DNA from: Gammaproteobacteria bacterium
GTDB lineage: Bacteria > Pseudomonadota > Gammaproteobacteria > Steroidobacterales > SZUA-146
Assembly: GCA_013002925.1 (NCBI GenBank)
Contig: JABDLQ010000194.1
Span: 1 to 14,206, forward strand
Length of the DNA stretch: 14,206 nucleotides
Reading direction: 5' to 3'
The position numbers were made by a program, and so were the translations under genes. The notes under the pieces were generated by a model. It was not told the origin of the DNA, did no database searches, and saw only the letters and a program-made list of their open reading frames with translations. Below are positions 8,113 to 14,206 of the stretch, piece after piece. Positions within the stretch are counted from its first letter, which is position 1, and each line of letters starts with the position of its first letter.

Positions 8113-8766
8113 TTATTTACAACCGGATTTTTCCACAGGATAACAGTTATGTTCTGTAATGTATGCGCGTACCGGGTCAGGAATCAGGAAACGCGGATCG
8201 CCACCGCTGCAGATCAGATCCCGTAATGCCGTCGAGGAGATTTCCAGCTGGGTCACCGCATGTACGTAGATTGACCCCGCCCGCGCATGGTGCAGATCGT
8301 CTATTTTGTCGGTTCCCCGCTCTCTTAATAACTCACCGAGAGCACCGGCATCCGGTGCCTGCCAGCCAGGTCGGTGAGCAACCACGACATGTGCCAGTTG
8401 CAACACCTGCTGCCACTGATACCACCGCGGCAACCCCAAAAAGGCATCCATGCCAACCATCAGGCACAGCGACCGGGCAGGAAACTCTGCGCGCATATCG
8501 CTGAGCGTGTCGACCGAATACGACGGGCCGGCGCGATACACTTCGCGATCGTCCAGAACAAATCCCGGCTGACCCGCAATCGCTGCGCCGACCATACCCA
8601 GGCGATGCTGTGCATCCGCGATTGCACCATCACGATGCGGTGGATCACCGTTTGGCAAAAACCGCATTTCCGTCAGGCTCAGCATCTCCAACAGCTCAAA
8701 TGCCGTTCGTAAGTGACCGTAGTGTATCGGGTCGAAAGTGCCGCCAAAGATTCCGATAGGATCCAA
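8113..8766 (-). CDS. nadD: Nicotinate-nucleotide adenylyltransferase NadD (TTG start)
   Basis: NadD joins ATP and nicotinate mononucleotide to give deamido-NAD, a shared step of de novo and salvage NAD synthesis. The product is 217 residues (E. coli 213). Motifs are GGTFDPIHYGH (8-18, with the nucleotidyltransferase HxGH at 15-18), PPHR (42-45), PSYSVDTL (81-88), GMDAF (105-109) and ISSTALR (176-182, phosphate binding). The start is TTG at 8766. An in-frame TAA lies only six codons upstream, with no ATG or GTG between. AGGA sits about four bases ahead of the TTG, so this start is well supported. holA ends 76 bases upstream and rsfS follows after three bases. Confidence 0.96.
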   Translation of the reverse strand: MDPIGIFGGTFDPIHYGHLRTAFELLEMLSLTEMRFLPNGDPPHRDGAIADAQHRLGMVGAAIAGQPGFVLDDREVYRAGPSYSVDTLSDMRAEFPARSLCLMVGMDAFLGLPRWYQWQQVLQLAHVVVAHRPGWQAPDAGALGELLRERGTDKIDDLHHARAGSIYVHAVTQLEISSTALRDLICSGGDPRFLIPDPVRAYITEHNCYPVEKSGCK

Positions 8767-8842
8767 TGTCCTGTTACCTGTTTATAAATTCAAACTCGCT
8801 CCATCGACAGCTCCTGCCGATACCTGTCCACTCAGGGGACCT

Positions 8843-9871
8843 TCAGGCCGCCGTGACAACCACCTGCCCCTGACTGAGGCCAACTACCAGGGCGCGCAAC
8901 GCCGACCACCGATCGCCCGTGCGCCGGCCCTTGATAATCGCGTCGGTAACCGCTGCAAGTTCCAGTAAACCACCGACTGCTGCCGTCGATTTAAAGCGTC
9001 TGACCGCGCGATTCACCAGGGCTTTGCGGGTCGACCAGACTCGTGCCCTGGTCAACGCCGCATCCAGCGGTACGCCCGTACCGATTGCATGATGGACCGA
9101 AAACAATGTGCGGATTTCGCGGGTCAATGCCCACAATATCAGCACCGGCTCCACGCCTTCTGACTGCAGGCCGGATAACATACGCAAACTGCGATCGACG
9201 TCGCCGACCAGGGCTGCATCAACCAGTTGAAACACATCAAACCGGGCACTGTCCGCCACTGACCTTGCGACATCTTCGGTACCCACGTTGCCGTCCGGGA
9301 AATACAGGCTGAGCTTGGTAATCTCCTGTTGCGCCGCCAGCAGATTCCCTTGCGAGCGATCGGCCAGCATGGCAATTGCATCCCGACTGGCCTTGAGACC
9401 CGCCTGCTTTACACGTGCGGCGATCCAGCCCGGCAATTGCTGCGCGTTAATCGGCCACACTTGCACGACCACGCCAACGGCTTCAAGTTTTTTGACCCAT
9501 GCGGTGCTCGCAGAGCCGCGTTGAAACTTCGGTACGATGACAAGCAGGCAATCATCGCTGCTGATGTTGTCGGCAAATTCAACCAGGGCCTGCGCGCCGC
9601 GCTTGCCCGGCTTACCCGTCGGCAAACGTATTTCGGTCATGCAGCGATCGTCAAACAGCGACAAATTGTTACTGCTGGTCATCAATTGGTTCCAGTCAAA
9701 CCCGCGTTCCACGACATGCAGATTGCGACCGGTAAAACCGTCTTTGTAGGCTCTTTTGCGGATCAGATCAGAGGTTTCGCCGACCAGCAGAGGATCGTCG
9801 CCAGAAACCAGATAAACCGAGTCAAGGGTGCGAGCAAGGCGGCCGGGCAGCGCGTCAGAATTGACTTTCAT
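8843..9871 (-). CDS. holA: DNA polymerase III delta subunit
   Basis: HolA is the delta subunit of the clamp loader and opens the beta sliding clamp. The ATG at 9871 gives 342 residues (E. coli 343). The frame is open a further 71 codons upstream, but that extension has no family counterpart. Recognisable elements are SVYLVSGDDPLLVGET near the N-terminus (E. coli AAYLLLGNDPLLLQES), LPGWIAARVKQAGL in the middle (E. coli LPRWVAARAKQLNL), then GNLLAAQQEITKLSLYFPDG and the C-terminal ARFDVFQLVDAALVGD. As expected for delta, there is no Walker A motif. No strong Shine-Dalgarno sequence is visible. In E. coli holA directly follows lptE; here two extra genes and a 98-base gap intervene. Confidence 0.95.
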   Translation of the reverse strand: MKVNSDALPGRLARTLDSVYLVSGDDPLLVGETSDLIRKRAYKDGFTGRNLHVVERGFDWNQLMTSSNNLSLFDDRCMTEIRLPTGKPGKRGAQALVEFADNISSDDCLLVIVPKFQRGSASTAWVKKLEAVGVVVQVWPINAQQLPGWIAARVKQAGLKASRDAIAMLADRSQGNLLAAQQEITKLSLYFPDGNVGTEDVARSVADSARFDVFQLVDAALVGDVDRSLRMLSGLQSEGVEPVLILWALTREIRTLFSVHHAIGTGVPLDAALTRARVWSTRKALVNRAVRRFKSTAAVGGLLELAAVTDAIIKGRRTGDRWSALRALVVGLSQGQVVVTAA

Positions 9872-9969
9872 CTGCGCCAACAATGCGATCAGTGAACATA
9901 CTGACATGATAACTGCGTGACCACGCGCTTGCACCTGATTTGTGCCACACAGCGCACCGCTGCATCGTA
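9872..9969 (-). promoter_or_regulatory. 98-base gap upstream of holA with a possible -10 box and small dyad
   Basis: On the minus strand a TATCAT (5/6 match to the -10 consensus) lies about 35 bases upstream of the holA ATG. It is preceded by the inverted repeat GCGTG-GT-CACGC. No good -35 hexamer is placed at 16-18 bases. It may allow holA-nadD-rsfS-rlmH to be transcribed separately from leuS-lptE. This is consensus matching only. Confidence 0.2.
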
Positions 9970-10539
9970 CTAATATCCCACCAGGCCGGTACCCAGGTGT
10001 ATTACCCAGCGAAAAAACGCCACTGCCGCCCAAACCGTCACAATCCCCGTTATCGTCAGCATGGCGAGCACCGCCAGCAACCACACTCGCGTACCGCGGG
10101 CTGCAGCGGCCGGCTGGACGAGGTGATCGTCCAGCAGCTGCACATTGCGCTGATTTGCTTTCCAGCCCATATCAAACAGATCGCCAAACACCGGAATAGA
10201 ACCGACCACCACCTCGATCGCAACATTGACGATCATGCGCATCAACGTCGTTCGTGAGACCCCGTAGCGTACGCCCTGCACGAGAATCCACGTAGACAAC
10301 AATCCACCCACGGCATCACCGATTCCTGGTACCAGGCCGAGCACACTCTCCAGCCCGATACGTCGCTGTGTCCAGGGGATCCGCACTGAATCATCCAGCA
10401 ACCAGGCCAGACGTTCGAGGCGAGCGCGGCGCGCGGCTACATCCGCTGCCGCATCCGCGGAGTCTGCCGCTACCTTCCCGGATTGTGTCACCCGAGCGGC
10501 GCGTGTGATCGCGTCTTCCGTTTCTTCACCAGGTGTCAT
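9970..10539 (-). CDS. DUF4112 family membrane protein
   Basis: The 189-residue product matches the DUF4112 family by its two signature blocks: IPWTQRRIGLESVLGLVPGIGD (54-75), and GSIPVFGDLFDMGWKANQRN (113-132) followed by VQLLDDH. Hydrophobic stretches lie at about 76-90, 99-118 and, most strongly, 150-177, so it is likely an inner-membrane protein. The first ~40 residues are charged and Ala-rich and may be helical. The function of the family is unknown. Its ATG overlaps the stop of the HExxH gene (TGATG), so the two are probably translationally coupled and may act together. The stop is TAG, 98 bases before holA. E. coli has no gene at this place. Confidence 0.85.
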   Translation of the reverse strand: MTPGEETEDAITRAARVTQSGKVAADSADAAADVAARRARLERLAWLLDDSVRIPWTQRRIGLESVLGLVPGIGDAVGGLLSTWILVQGVRYGVSRTTLMRMIVNVAIEVVVGSIPVFGDLFDMGWKANQRNVQLLDDHLVQPAAAARGTRVWLLAVLAMLTITGIVTVWAAVAFFRWVIHLGTGLVGY

Positions 10540-11066
10540 CAGCCAGTCGCTCCGCGTAACCGCCAGGTCGGCTGCTGACCGGCGTCGATGAGTTGATGTG
10601 CCAGTAACCAGGCCAGCGCATCGTCGGCGTCTTCTTTAAACCAGCGGCCGGCTGAGCCTAACCGGAAGCTATACCCCCAGCGGTCCATGTCCTCCAGCAT
10701 GCGCTGGCGATGCATGGGAGGCACAAAATCAGACAACAGAATTTGCAGATAGCACACGGCATTTTCTTCTGCGTAGTCACCACCGGCATTGGTATCAAGC
10801 TGGCGGCGCCGTGCGGCGCTCATGCAGACAAAATGCGACAGTTCATGCAATGCAGAGTGCACTGGTGTGTCAGCGCGTACCAACAGTCGCGTATTGACCA
10901 GACCCGCTTCGCTGTCGCCCCAGTAAGAACCTGTAATCGCGTCGTCCGGCCCCACTGGTGTCACCATGATGCCATAGCGTCCAGCCAGCGAGTCCAGTAT
11001 GCCGGCTGCCAACTCATCGCAGCGTAAAACAGAATCCGGCTTACTGAGTGGCGGGTGGCTGGACAT
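10539..11066 (-). CDS. Uncharacterised HExxH metalloprotease-like protein
   Basis: This 175-residue soluble protein has no signal peptide or membrane segment. It carries a clear zinc motif HSALHELSHFVCMS (H74, E75, H78) followed 22 residues later by YAEENAVCYLQILL (E100/E101), a good candidate third ligand. HExxH with E-x-x-A-x-x-x-x-x-LL is the layout of ImmA/IrrE peptidases. HELSHFVCMSAARRRQLD also recalls the HEISHWCIAGKARRELVD stretch of EpmC (YfcM, EF-P hydroxylase), but the GYWYxPDGR block of EpmC is absent. I cannot assign a family. The ATG lies inside the lptE end (26-base overlap); the next plausible start, a TTG 18 codons later, would still precede the motif. The DUF4112 gene follows with a one-base overlap. 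Confidence 0.75.
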   Translation of the reverse strand: MSSHPPLSKPDSVLRCDELAAGILDSLAGRYGIMVTPVGPDDAITGSYWGDSEAGLVNTRLLVRADTPVHSALHELSHFVCMSAARRRQLDTNAGGDYAEENAVCYLQILLSDFVPPMHRQRMLEDMDRWGYSFRLGSAGRWFKEDADDALAWLLAHQLIDAGQQPTWRLRGATG

Positions 11067-11547
11067 AACTGATGCGACGCAGAACAGTCTCGGCCATCGC
11101 CACTGCCAATGCGTCTCTTAATGATTCGTATTCGCCACGCTTCCCGAGAATATTGGTTTTGTCGTAGGTGTAATCGCGCGTCAGTGTAAATGTGCTTGGC
11201 TCAATCAACGCCTTACCATCTGCAATGAGAGAAATCGTCACCACCTGGTAGACCTCGTACTCCTCGGGCCCTTCAGTGACCGCCACTGACAGAATCCGTT
11301 GCCCGCTTTCGTCCTTGATAATACGTAACTGCGCACTGGCACTGCCCGGAGTGGCCACCACCTGCAAGCCCCTGCGTAACATCGCCTCTTTAAGCGCCTT
11401 TGCAAACCGCGTATTGATTGCATACTCGATATGCACAGGTTCCAACCCGTCCGGCAGCTCGACGTCACCACGCAGGTGAAACCCACAGCCTGGCAACATG
11501 GAAACCACAACCAGCAGTGCTGTACACCTTGCACCCGCCAAAATCAT
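11041..11547 (-). CDS. lptE: LPS-assembly lipoprotein LptE
   Basis: LptE is the outer-membrane lipoprotein that plugs the LptD barrel and helps insert lipopolysaccharide in the outer leaflet. The 168-residue product has a lipoprotein signal peptide with lipobox LPGC (18-21). Acylation would be at C21, and G22 at +2 is compatible with outer-membrane sorting. The mature part begins CGFHLRGDVELPDGL (E. coli CGWHLRDTTQVPSTM). It is about 25 residues shorter than E. coli LptE, which has a Ser/Thr/Pro-rich tail not seen here. The ATG overlaps the leuS stop (ATGA), the standard leuS-lptE arrangement. The last 26 bases overlap the start of the HExxH gene. Confidence 0.94.
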   Translation of the reverse strand: MILAGARCTALLVVVSMLPGCGFHLRGDVELPDGLEPVHIEYAINTRFAKALKEAMLRRGLQVVATPGSASAQLRIIKDESGQRILSVAVTEGPEEYEVYQVVTISLIADGKALIEPSTFTLTRDYTYDKTNILGKRGEYESLRDALAVAMAETVLRRISYVQPPATQ

Positions 11548-14006
11548 ATGACGATATTTACCAGCTTGCCGGGCACTACGATAACCCTTTTTACCGGTTT
11601 ACCGGCGATAAACCGTACAACGTTTTCCTCGCAAAGAGCCGCGTTTTCCAGCACCTCCCGGGAGGCCTCAGGGGGCAATTGCAGACGCCCACGTAACTTG
11701 CCGTTTACCTGCACGACAATCGCCACCGTGTTGGTAACCAGGAGCGACTCGTCAACCTCCGGCCACAACGCAGTCGTAATGTCATCGCCCGCACCGAGCG
11801 TTTGCCACCAGGTGTGACAGGCATGCGGGGTAATGGGTGCGAGCATAATGACCAGTGCCTCAAGAGCCTGCTGAATCACATAGCCGTCGCCGTCGGCGTA
11901 ATTCAGCTCATCCGCATTCATCAGTTTCCACGCAGCATTGGATAATTCGCGAATCGCTGCTACGGCGGTATTGAACGTGTGGCGCCGGTCATAATCATCA
12001 CGAACTTTTAGCAAGGTACGGTACATGGCCTGCATGAGTGCTTGCTGAGCGTCGTTCAAAGCAGCAGGTTCCTGCCAGGATTCTGTCGTCGCCTCCTGGT
12101 GCAGATAAATCATTCGCCACTGCCGTTTCATAAATCGATGGGCGCCTTCAACGCCGGCTTCGGACCAGTCCAGCGATTGCTCGGGTGGCGCGTCAGACAT
12201 CATGAACAGGCGCAAGGTATCGGCGCCGTATTTGTCAATCATCGGTTGTGGATCAACTGTGTTGCCTTTTGACTTTGACATTTTTGCGCCGTCTTTGAGC
12301 ACCATGCCCTGCGTCAGCAAACGCGTAAACGGTTCGTCGCAATCAATCATGCCTTCGTCGCGCAGCAGGCGGGTAAAAAAGCGTGCATACAGCAAATGCA
12401 AAATGGCATGTTCGATGCCCCCGATATACTGGTCTACCGGTAACCAGTACGCCGCGCGCTCATCCAGCATCGCATCCTGCTGATCCGCGCATGCAAACCG
12501 GGCAAAATACCAGGAAGACTCAACAAAAGTATCAAAAGTATCGGTATCCCTGCGTGCCGCTTTGCCACAATCCGGACAATCGACATTGACAAATTCGGAA
12601 ATATTTCCGAGCGGCGAACCACCGCCATCAACAATCACGTCCTCGGGCAGCACGACAGGCAGATCGGCGGCCGGCACCGGTCGGGCTCCGCAGTCATCAC
12701 AATGAATAATCGGGATCGGTGTGCCCCAATAGCGCTGACGCGATACACCCCAGTCACGCAAGCGATAATTTACCTGCCGACGACCCGTGCCGTCTTCTTC
12801 AAACCGTTGTGCCAGCGCCTCAAACGCCTGCGCAGACGTCATACCATCATACTCGCCGGAATTGACCAGGGTGCCAGCGGCGACCATTGCACCTTTTTCA
12901 ATATCGCACTCGATGCCCGGTGCATCGATAACCTGACGAATAGGTAAATTATACTTGTCAGCAAATTCCCAATCGCGATGATCGTGACCTGGCACCGCCA
13001 TTACCGCGCCCGTGCCATAACTCATTAATACAAAATTTGCGACCAGCACCGGCACTTGTTCCCTGGTGACAGGATGCACAGCATCGACACCCAGGCGCAT
13101 GCCGAGTTTTTCCATTGTCTCCAGTGCCTCTTCCGACGCCTGCACTTTGTTGCAGGCCTCCAGAAATTCGGCGATTTCCGGGTTCTCTTCAGCGGCCCGG
13201 ACGGCGAGCGGATGCTGCGGCGCTACGGCAAGATAGGTCACTCCCATTAACGTGTCAGGACGTGTTGTAAACACCGGTTGATTGCCATAACCGGGGATCT
13301 CAAAGTTGATTTCCAGCCCTTCGGAACGCCCGATCCAGTTGCTTTGCATGGTTTTGACCGCGTCAGGCCACCCCGGCATGTCTGACAGCGCATCCAACAG
13401 CTCCTCGGCATAATCGGTTATGCGCATAAACCATTGACTGATTTCCTTGCGTTCTACCACGGTGCCGCAACGCCAGCAGCAGCCATCTTCCACTTGTTCG
13501 TTTGCAAGCACCGTCTGGTCTACCGGACACCAGTTAACCGGCGCGGTTTTCTGGTAGACGAGCTGCCGCTCAAAAAGACGCGTAAACAACCATTGCTCCC
13601 AGCGGTAATAGCCAGGTTCACAGGTTGCAAACTCGCGGGACCAGTCGTACGCAAGACCCAGGCGCTGCAACTGGCTGCGCATCTGATCGATGTTTGCATA
13701 AGTCCATTGCGCGGGCGGCACCCGGTTTTCAATCGCCGCATTTTCCGCCGGCATGCCGAACGCATCCCAACCCATGGGCTGCAACACGTTCTTGCCTTGC
13801 AGCCGCTGAAAGCGCGCGATGACATCGCCAATCGTGTAATTGCGCACATGGCCCATATGGAGTTTGCCGCTCGGATACGGAAACATCGACAGGCAATAAA
13901 ACTTTGGCTGGTCAGATTGTTCCGTTACGGTGTAGGAACCGGCCGTCTGCCAATAGGACTGGGCACCAAGTTCGATTTCTTCTGGAGAATATTGTTGTTT
14001 CATCAT
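11544..14006 (-). CDS. leuS: Leucyl-tRNA synthetase
   Basis: LeuRS attaches leucine to tRNA-Leu and edits misacylated products. The 820-residue class I enzyme shows the HIGH-type motif LHMGH (49-53), the CP1 editing site TTRPDT (247-252) with D345 in HDHRDWEF, and KMSKSKGN (575-582). It ends with the conserved C-terminal domain tail VPGKLVNIVI. Cys pairs suited to zinc lie at 177/180 (with C160) and at 436/439 plus 477/480. GMVLKDGAKMSKSK shows that the leucine-specific domain of ~40-50 residues present in E. coli before KMSKS is absent, which explains the shorter length (E. coli 860). Two ATGs in tandem (14006 and 14003) are both possible; the second aligns with the E. coli start. It is followed by lptE with an ATGA overlap. 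Confidence 0.98.
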   Translation of the reverse strand: MMKQQYSPEEIELGAQSYWQTAGSYTVTEQSDQPKFYCLSMFPYPSGKLHMGHVRNYTIGDVIARFQRLQGKNVLQPMGWDAFGMPAENAAIENRVPPAQWTYANIDQMRSQLQRLGLAYDWSREFATCEPGYYRWEQWLFTRLFERQLVYQKTAPVNWCPVDQTVLANEQVEDGCCWRCGTVVERKEISQWFMRITDYAEELLDALSDMPGWPDAVKTMQSNWIGRSEGLEINFEIPGYGNQPVFTTRPDTLMGVTYLAVAPQHPLAVRAAEENPEIAEFLEACNKVQASEEALETMEKLGMRLGVDAVHPVTREQVPVLVANFVLMSYGTGAVMAVPGHDHRDWEFADKYNLPIRQVIDAPGIECDIEKGAMVAAGTLVNSGEYDGMTSAQAFEALAQRFEEDGTGRRQVNYRLRDWGVSRQRYWGTPIPIIHCDDCGARPVPAADLPVVLPEDVIVDGGGSPLGNISEFVNVDCPDCGKAARRDTDTFDTFVESSWYFARFACADQQDAMLDERAAYWLPVDQYIGGIEHAILHLLYARFFTRLLRDEGMIDCDEPFTRLLTQGMVLKDGAKMSKSKGNTVDPQPMIDKYGADTLRLFMMSDAPPEQSLDWSEAGVEGAHRFMKRQWRMIYLHQEATTESWQEPAALNDAQQALMQAMYRTLLKVRDDYDRRHTFNTAVAAIRELSNAAWKLMNADELNYADGDGYVIQQALEALVIMLAPITPHACHTWWQTLGAGDDITTALWPEVDESLLVTNTVAIVVQVNGKLRGRLQLPPEASREVLENAALCEENVVRFIAGKPVKRVIVVPGKLVNIVI

Positions 14007-14057
14007 GCCGTCTGTCTGTCAACTTGCCGGAGCGCACAGGATAACCCAGCACGCCCG

Positions 14058-14086
14058 TTTATAAAACGTCAGCGCCGGCGCGTGAA
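14058..14086 (-). promoter_or_regulatory. leuS: Candidate sigma-70 promoter for leuS
   Basis: On the minus strand TTCACG (14081-14086, 4/6 to TTGACA), exactly 17 bases, then TATAAA (14058-14063, 5/6 to TATAAT). This predicts a start near 14050 and a leader of about 45 bases before the leuS ATG. The -35 box lies inside the last codons of lnt. The -10 box sits within a 13-base inverted repeat, CGTTT-TAT-AAACG (14056-14068). It is the best promoter match among the intergenic gaps in this window. Confidence 0.4.
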
Positions 14087-14206
14087 GGTGATGACTGCGC
14101 ACAATACCGACAGCACTACCACCGGCCAGTCGCCCCAGCGCATATACGGTGTCATGCCTGTGCGGCCCTTCACTGTCGCGGTCAGCACAGCCGCCTCAAA
14201 CTGGGG
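14069..14206 (-). CDS. lnt: Apolipoprotein N-acyltransferase Lnt, C-terminal 45 residues (5' part beyond window)
   Basis: The last 45 codons and TGA stop of a minus-strand gene enter from the right edge. The translation contains FEAAVLTATVKGRTGMTPYM, followed by RWGDWPVVVLSVLCAVITFTRRR. The GxTPYxRxGDWP signature followed by a final membrane helix and a short basic tail is the C-terminus of Lnt. Lnt is the inner-membrane enzyme that adds the third acyl chain to the N-terminal Cys of lipoproteins such as LptE. The catalytic Glu-Lys-Cys residues lie outside the window. It precedes leuS by 62 bases; in E. coli lnt is also upstream of leuS, with other genes between. The assignment rests on a short but distinctive segment. 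Confidence 0.88.
   Translation of the reverse strand, partial: PQFEAAVLTATVKGRTGMTPYMRWGDWPVVVLSVLCAVITFTRRR

Noticed and set aside
9872..10084. 71-codon N-terminal extension of holA
   Set aside because: The HolA family begins at the ATG at 9871 and gives the expected length. The extension runs through the gap into the DUF4112 gene in another frame.
14017..14022. Perfect -35 hexamer TTGACA on the minus strand just before leuS
   Set aside because: A matching -10 box would fall inside the first leuS codons, so it cannot serve the leuS start, and no -10-like hexamer is seen there.
14072..14081. GCGCCGGCGC palindrome at the lnt stop as a terminator
   Set aside because: It is a loopless palindrome formed by the final Arg codons and has no adequate U-run stem-loop structure.
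1..14206. CRISPR arrays, tRNA/rRNA genes, insertion sequences, phage genes
   Set aside because: No regularly spaced repeats, tRNA cloverleaf sequences, transposase or phage proteins were seen; nearly all sequence is accounted for by housekeeping genes.

Overview
This window is a block of conserved gammaproteobacterial housekeeping genes. Twelve complete or nearly complete genes and two edge fragments-worth of sequence are packed on the minus strand, so transcription runs from high to low coordinates. The gene content (LptE, RNase G, YhdP, TldD, an E. coli-length HolA, the YhdE-type Maf protein) and the gene order point to a Gram-negative gammaproteobacterium, not an enterobacterium. LeuRS lacks the leucine-specific insert of the E. 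coli enzyme and carries an extra CxxC/CxxC pair, and two genes sit between lptE and holA. I see no CRISPR array, phage, transposase, tRNA or rRNA.

In the direction of transcription the layout is: the 3' end of lnt (14206-14069); a 62-base gap with a candidate promoter; leuS; lptE (ATGA overlap); a small HExxH metalloprotease-like gene (26-base overlap with lptE); a DUF4112 membrane protein gene (TGATG overlap); a 98-base gap; holA; a 76-base gap; nadD with a TTG start; rsfS; rlmH; a 188-base gap rich in dyad symmetry; maf (yhdE); rng (ATGA overlap); yhdP; a 60-base gap with a candidate promoter; and the first three quarters of tldD, cut by the left window edge.

The functions cover several core processes: lipoprotein acylation (Lnt) and LPS export (LptE); leucyl-tRNA synthesis (LeuS); DNA polymerase clamp loading (HolA); NAD synthesis (NadD); ribosome silencing and 23S rRNA modification (RsfS, RlmH); nucleotide sanitation (Maf); rRNA/mRNA processing (RNase G); phospholipid traffic to the outer membrane (YhdP); and peptide proteolysis (TldD). 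Compared with E. coli, two distant clusters, leuS-lptE-holA-nadD (plus rsfS-rlmH) and yhdE-rng-yhdP-tldD, are joined end to end. The junction is the 188-base gap at 7086-7273, and the mrdAB and mreBCD genes that flank these clusters in E. coli are absent from it.

The only genes without a clear role are the pair inserted between lptE and holA (11066-9970). I found no convincing new multi-gene system. That pair, and the symmetric non-coding elements, are the parts most worth following up.
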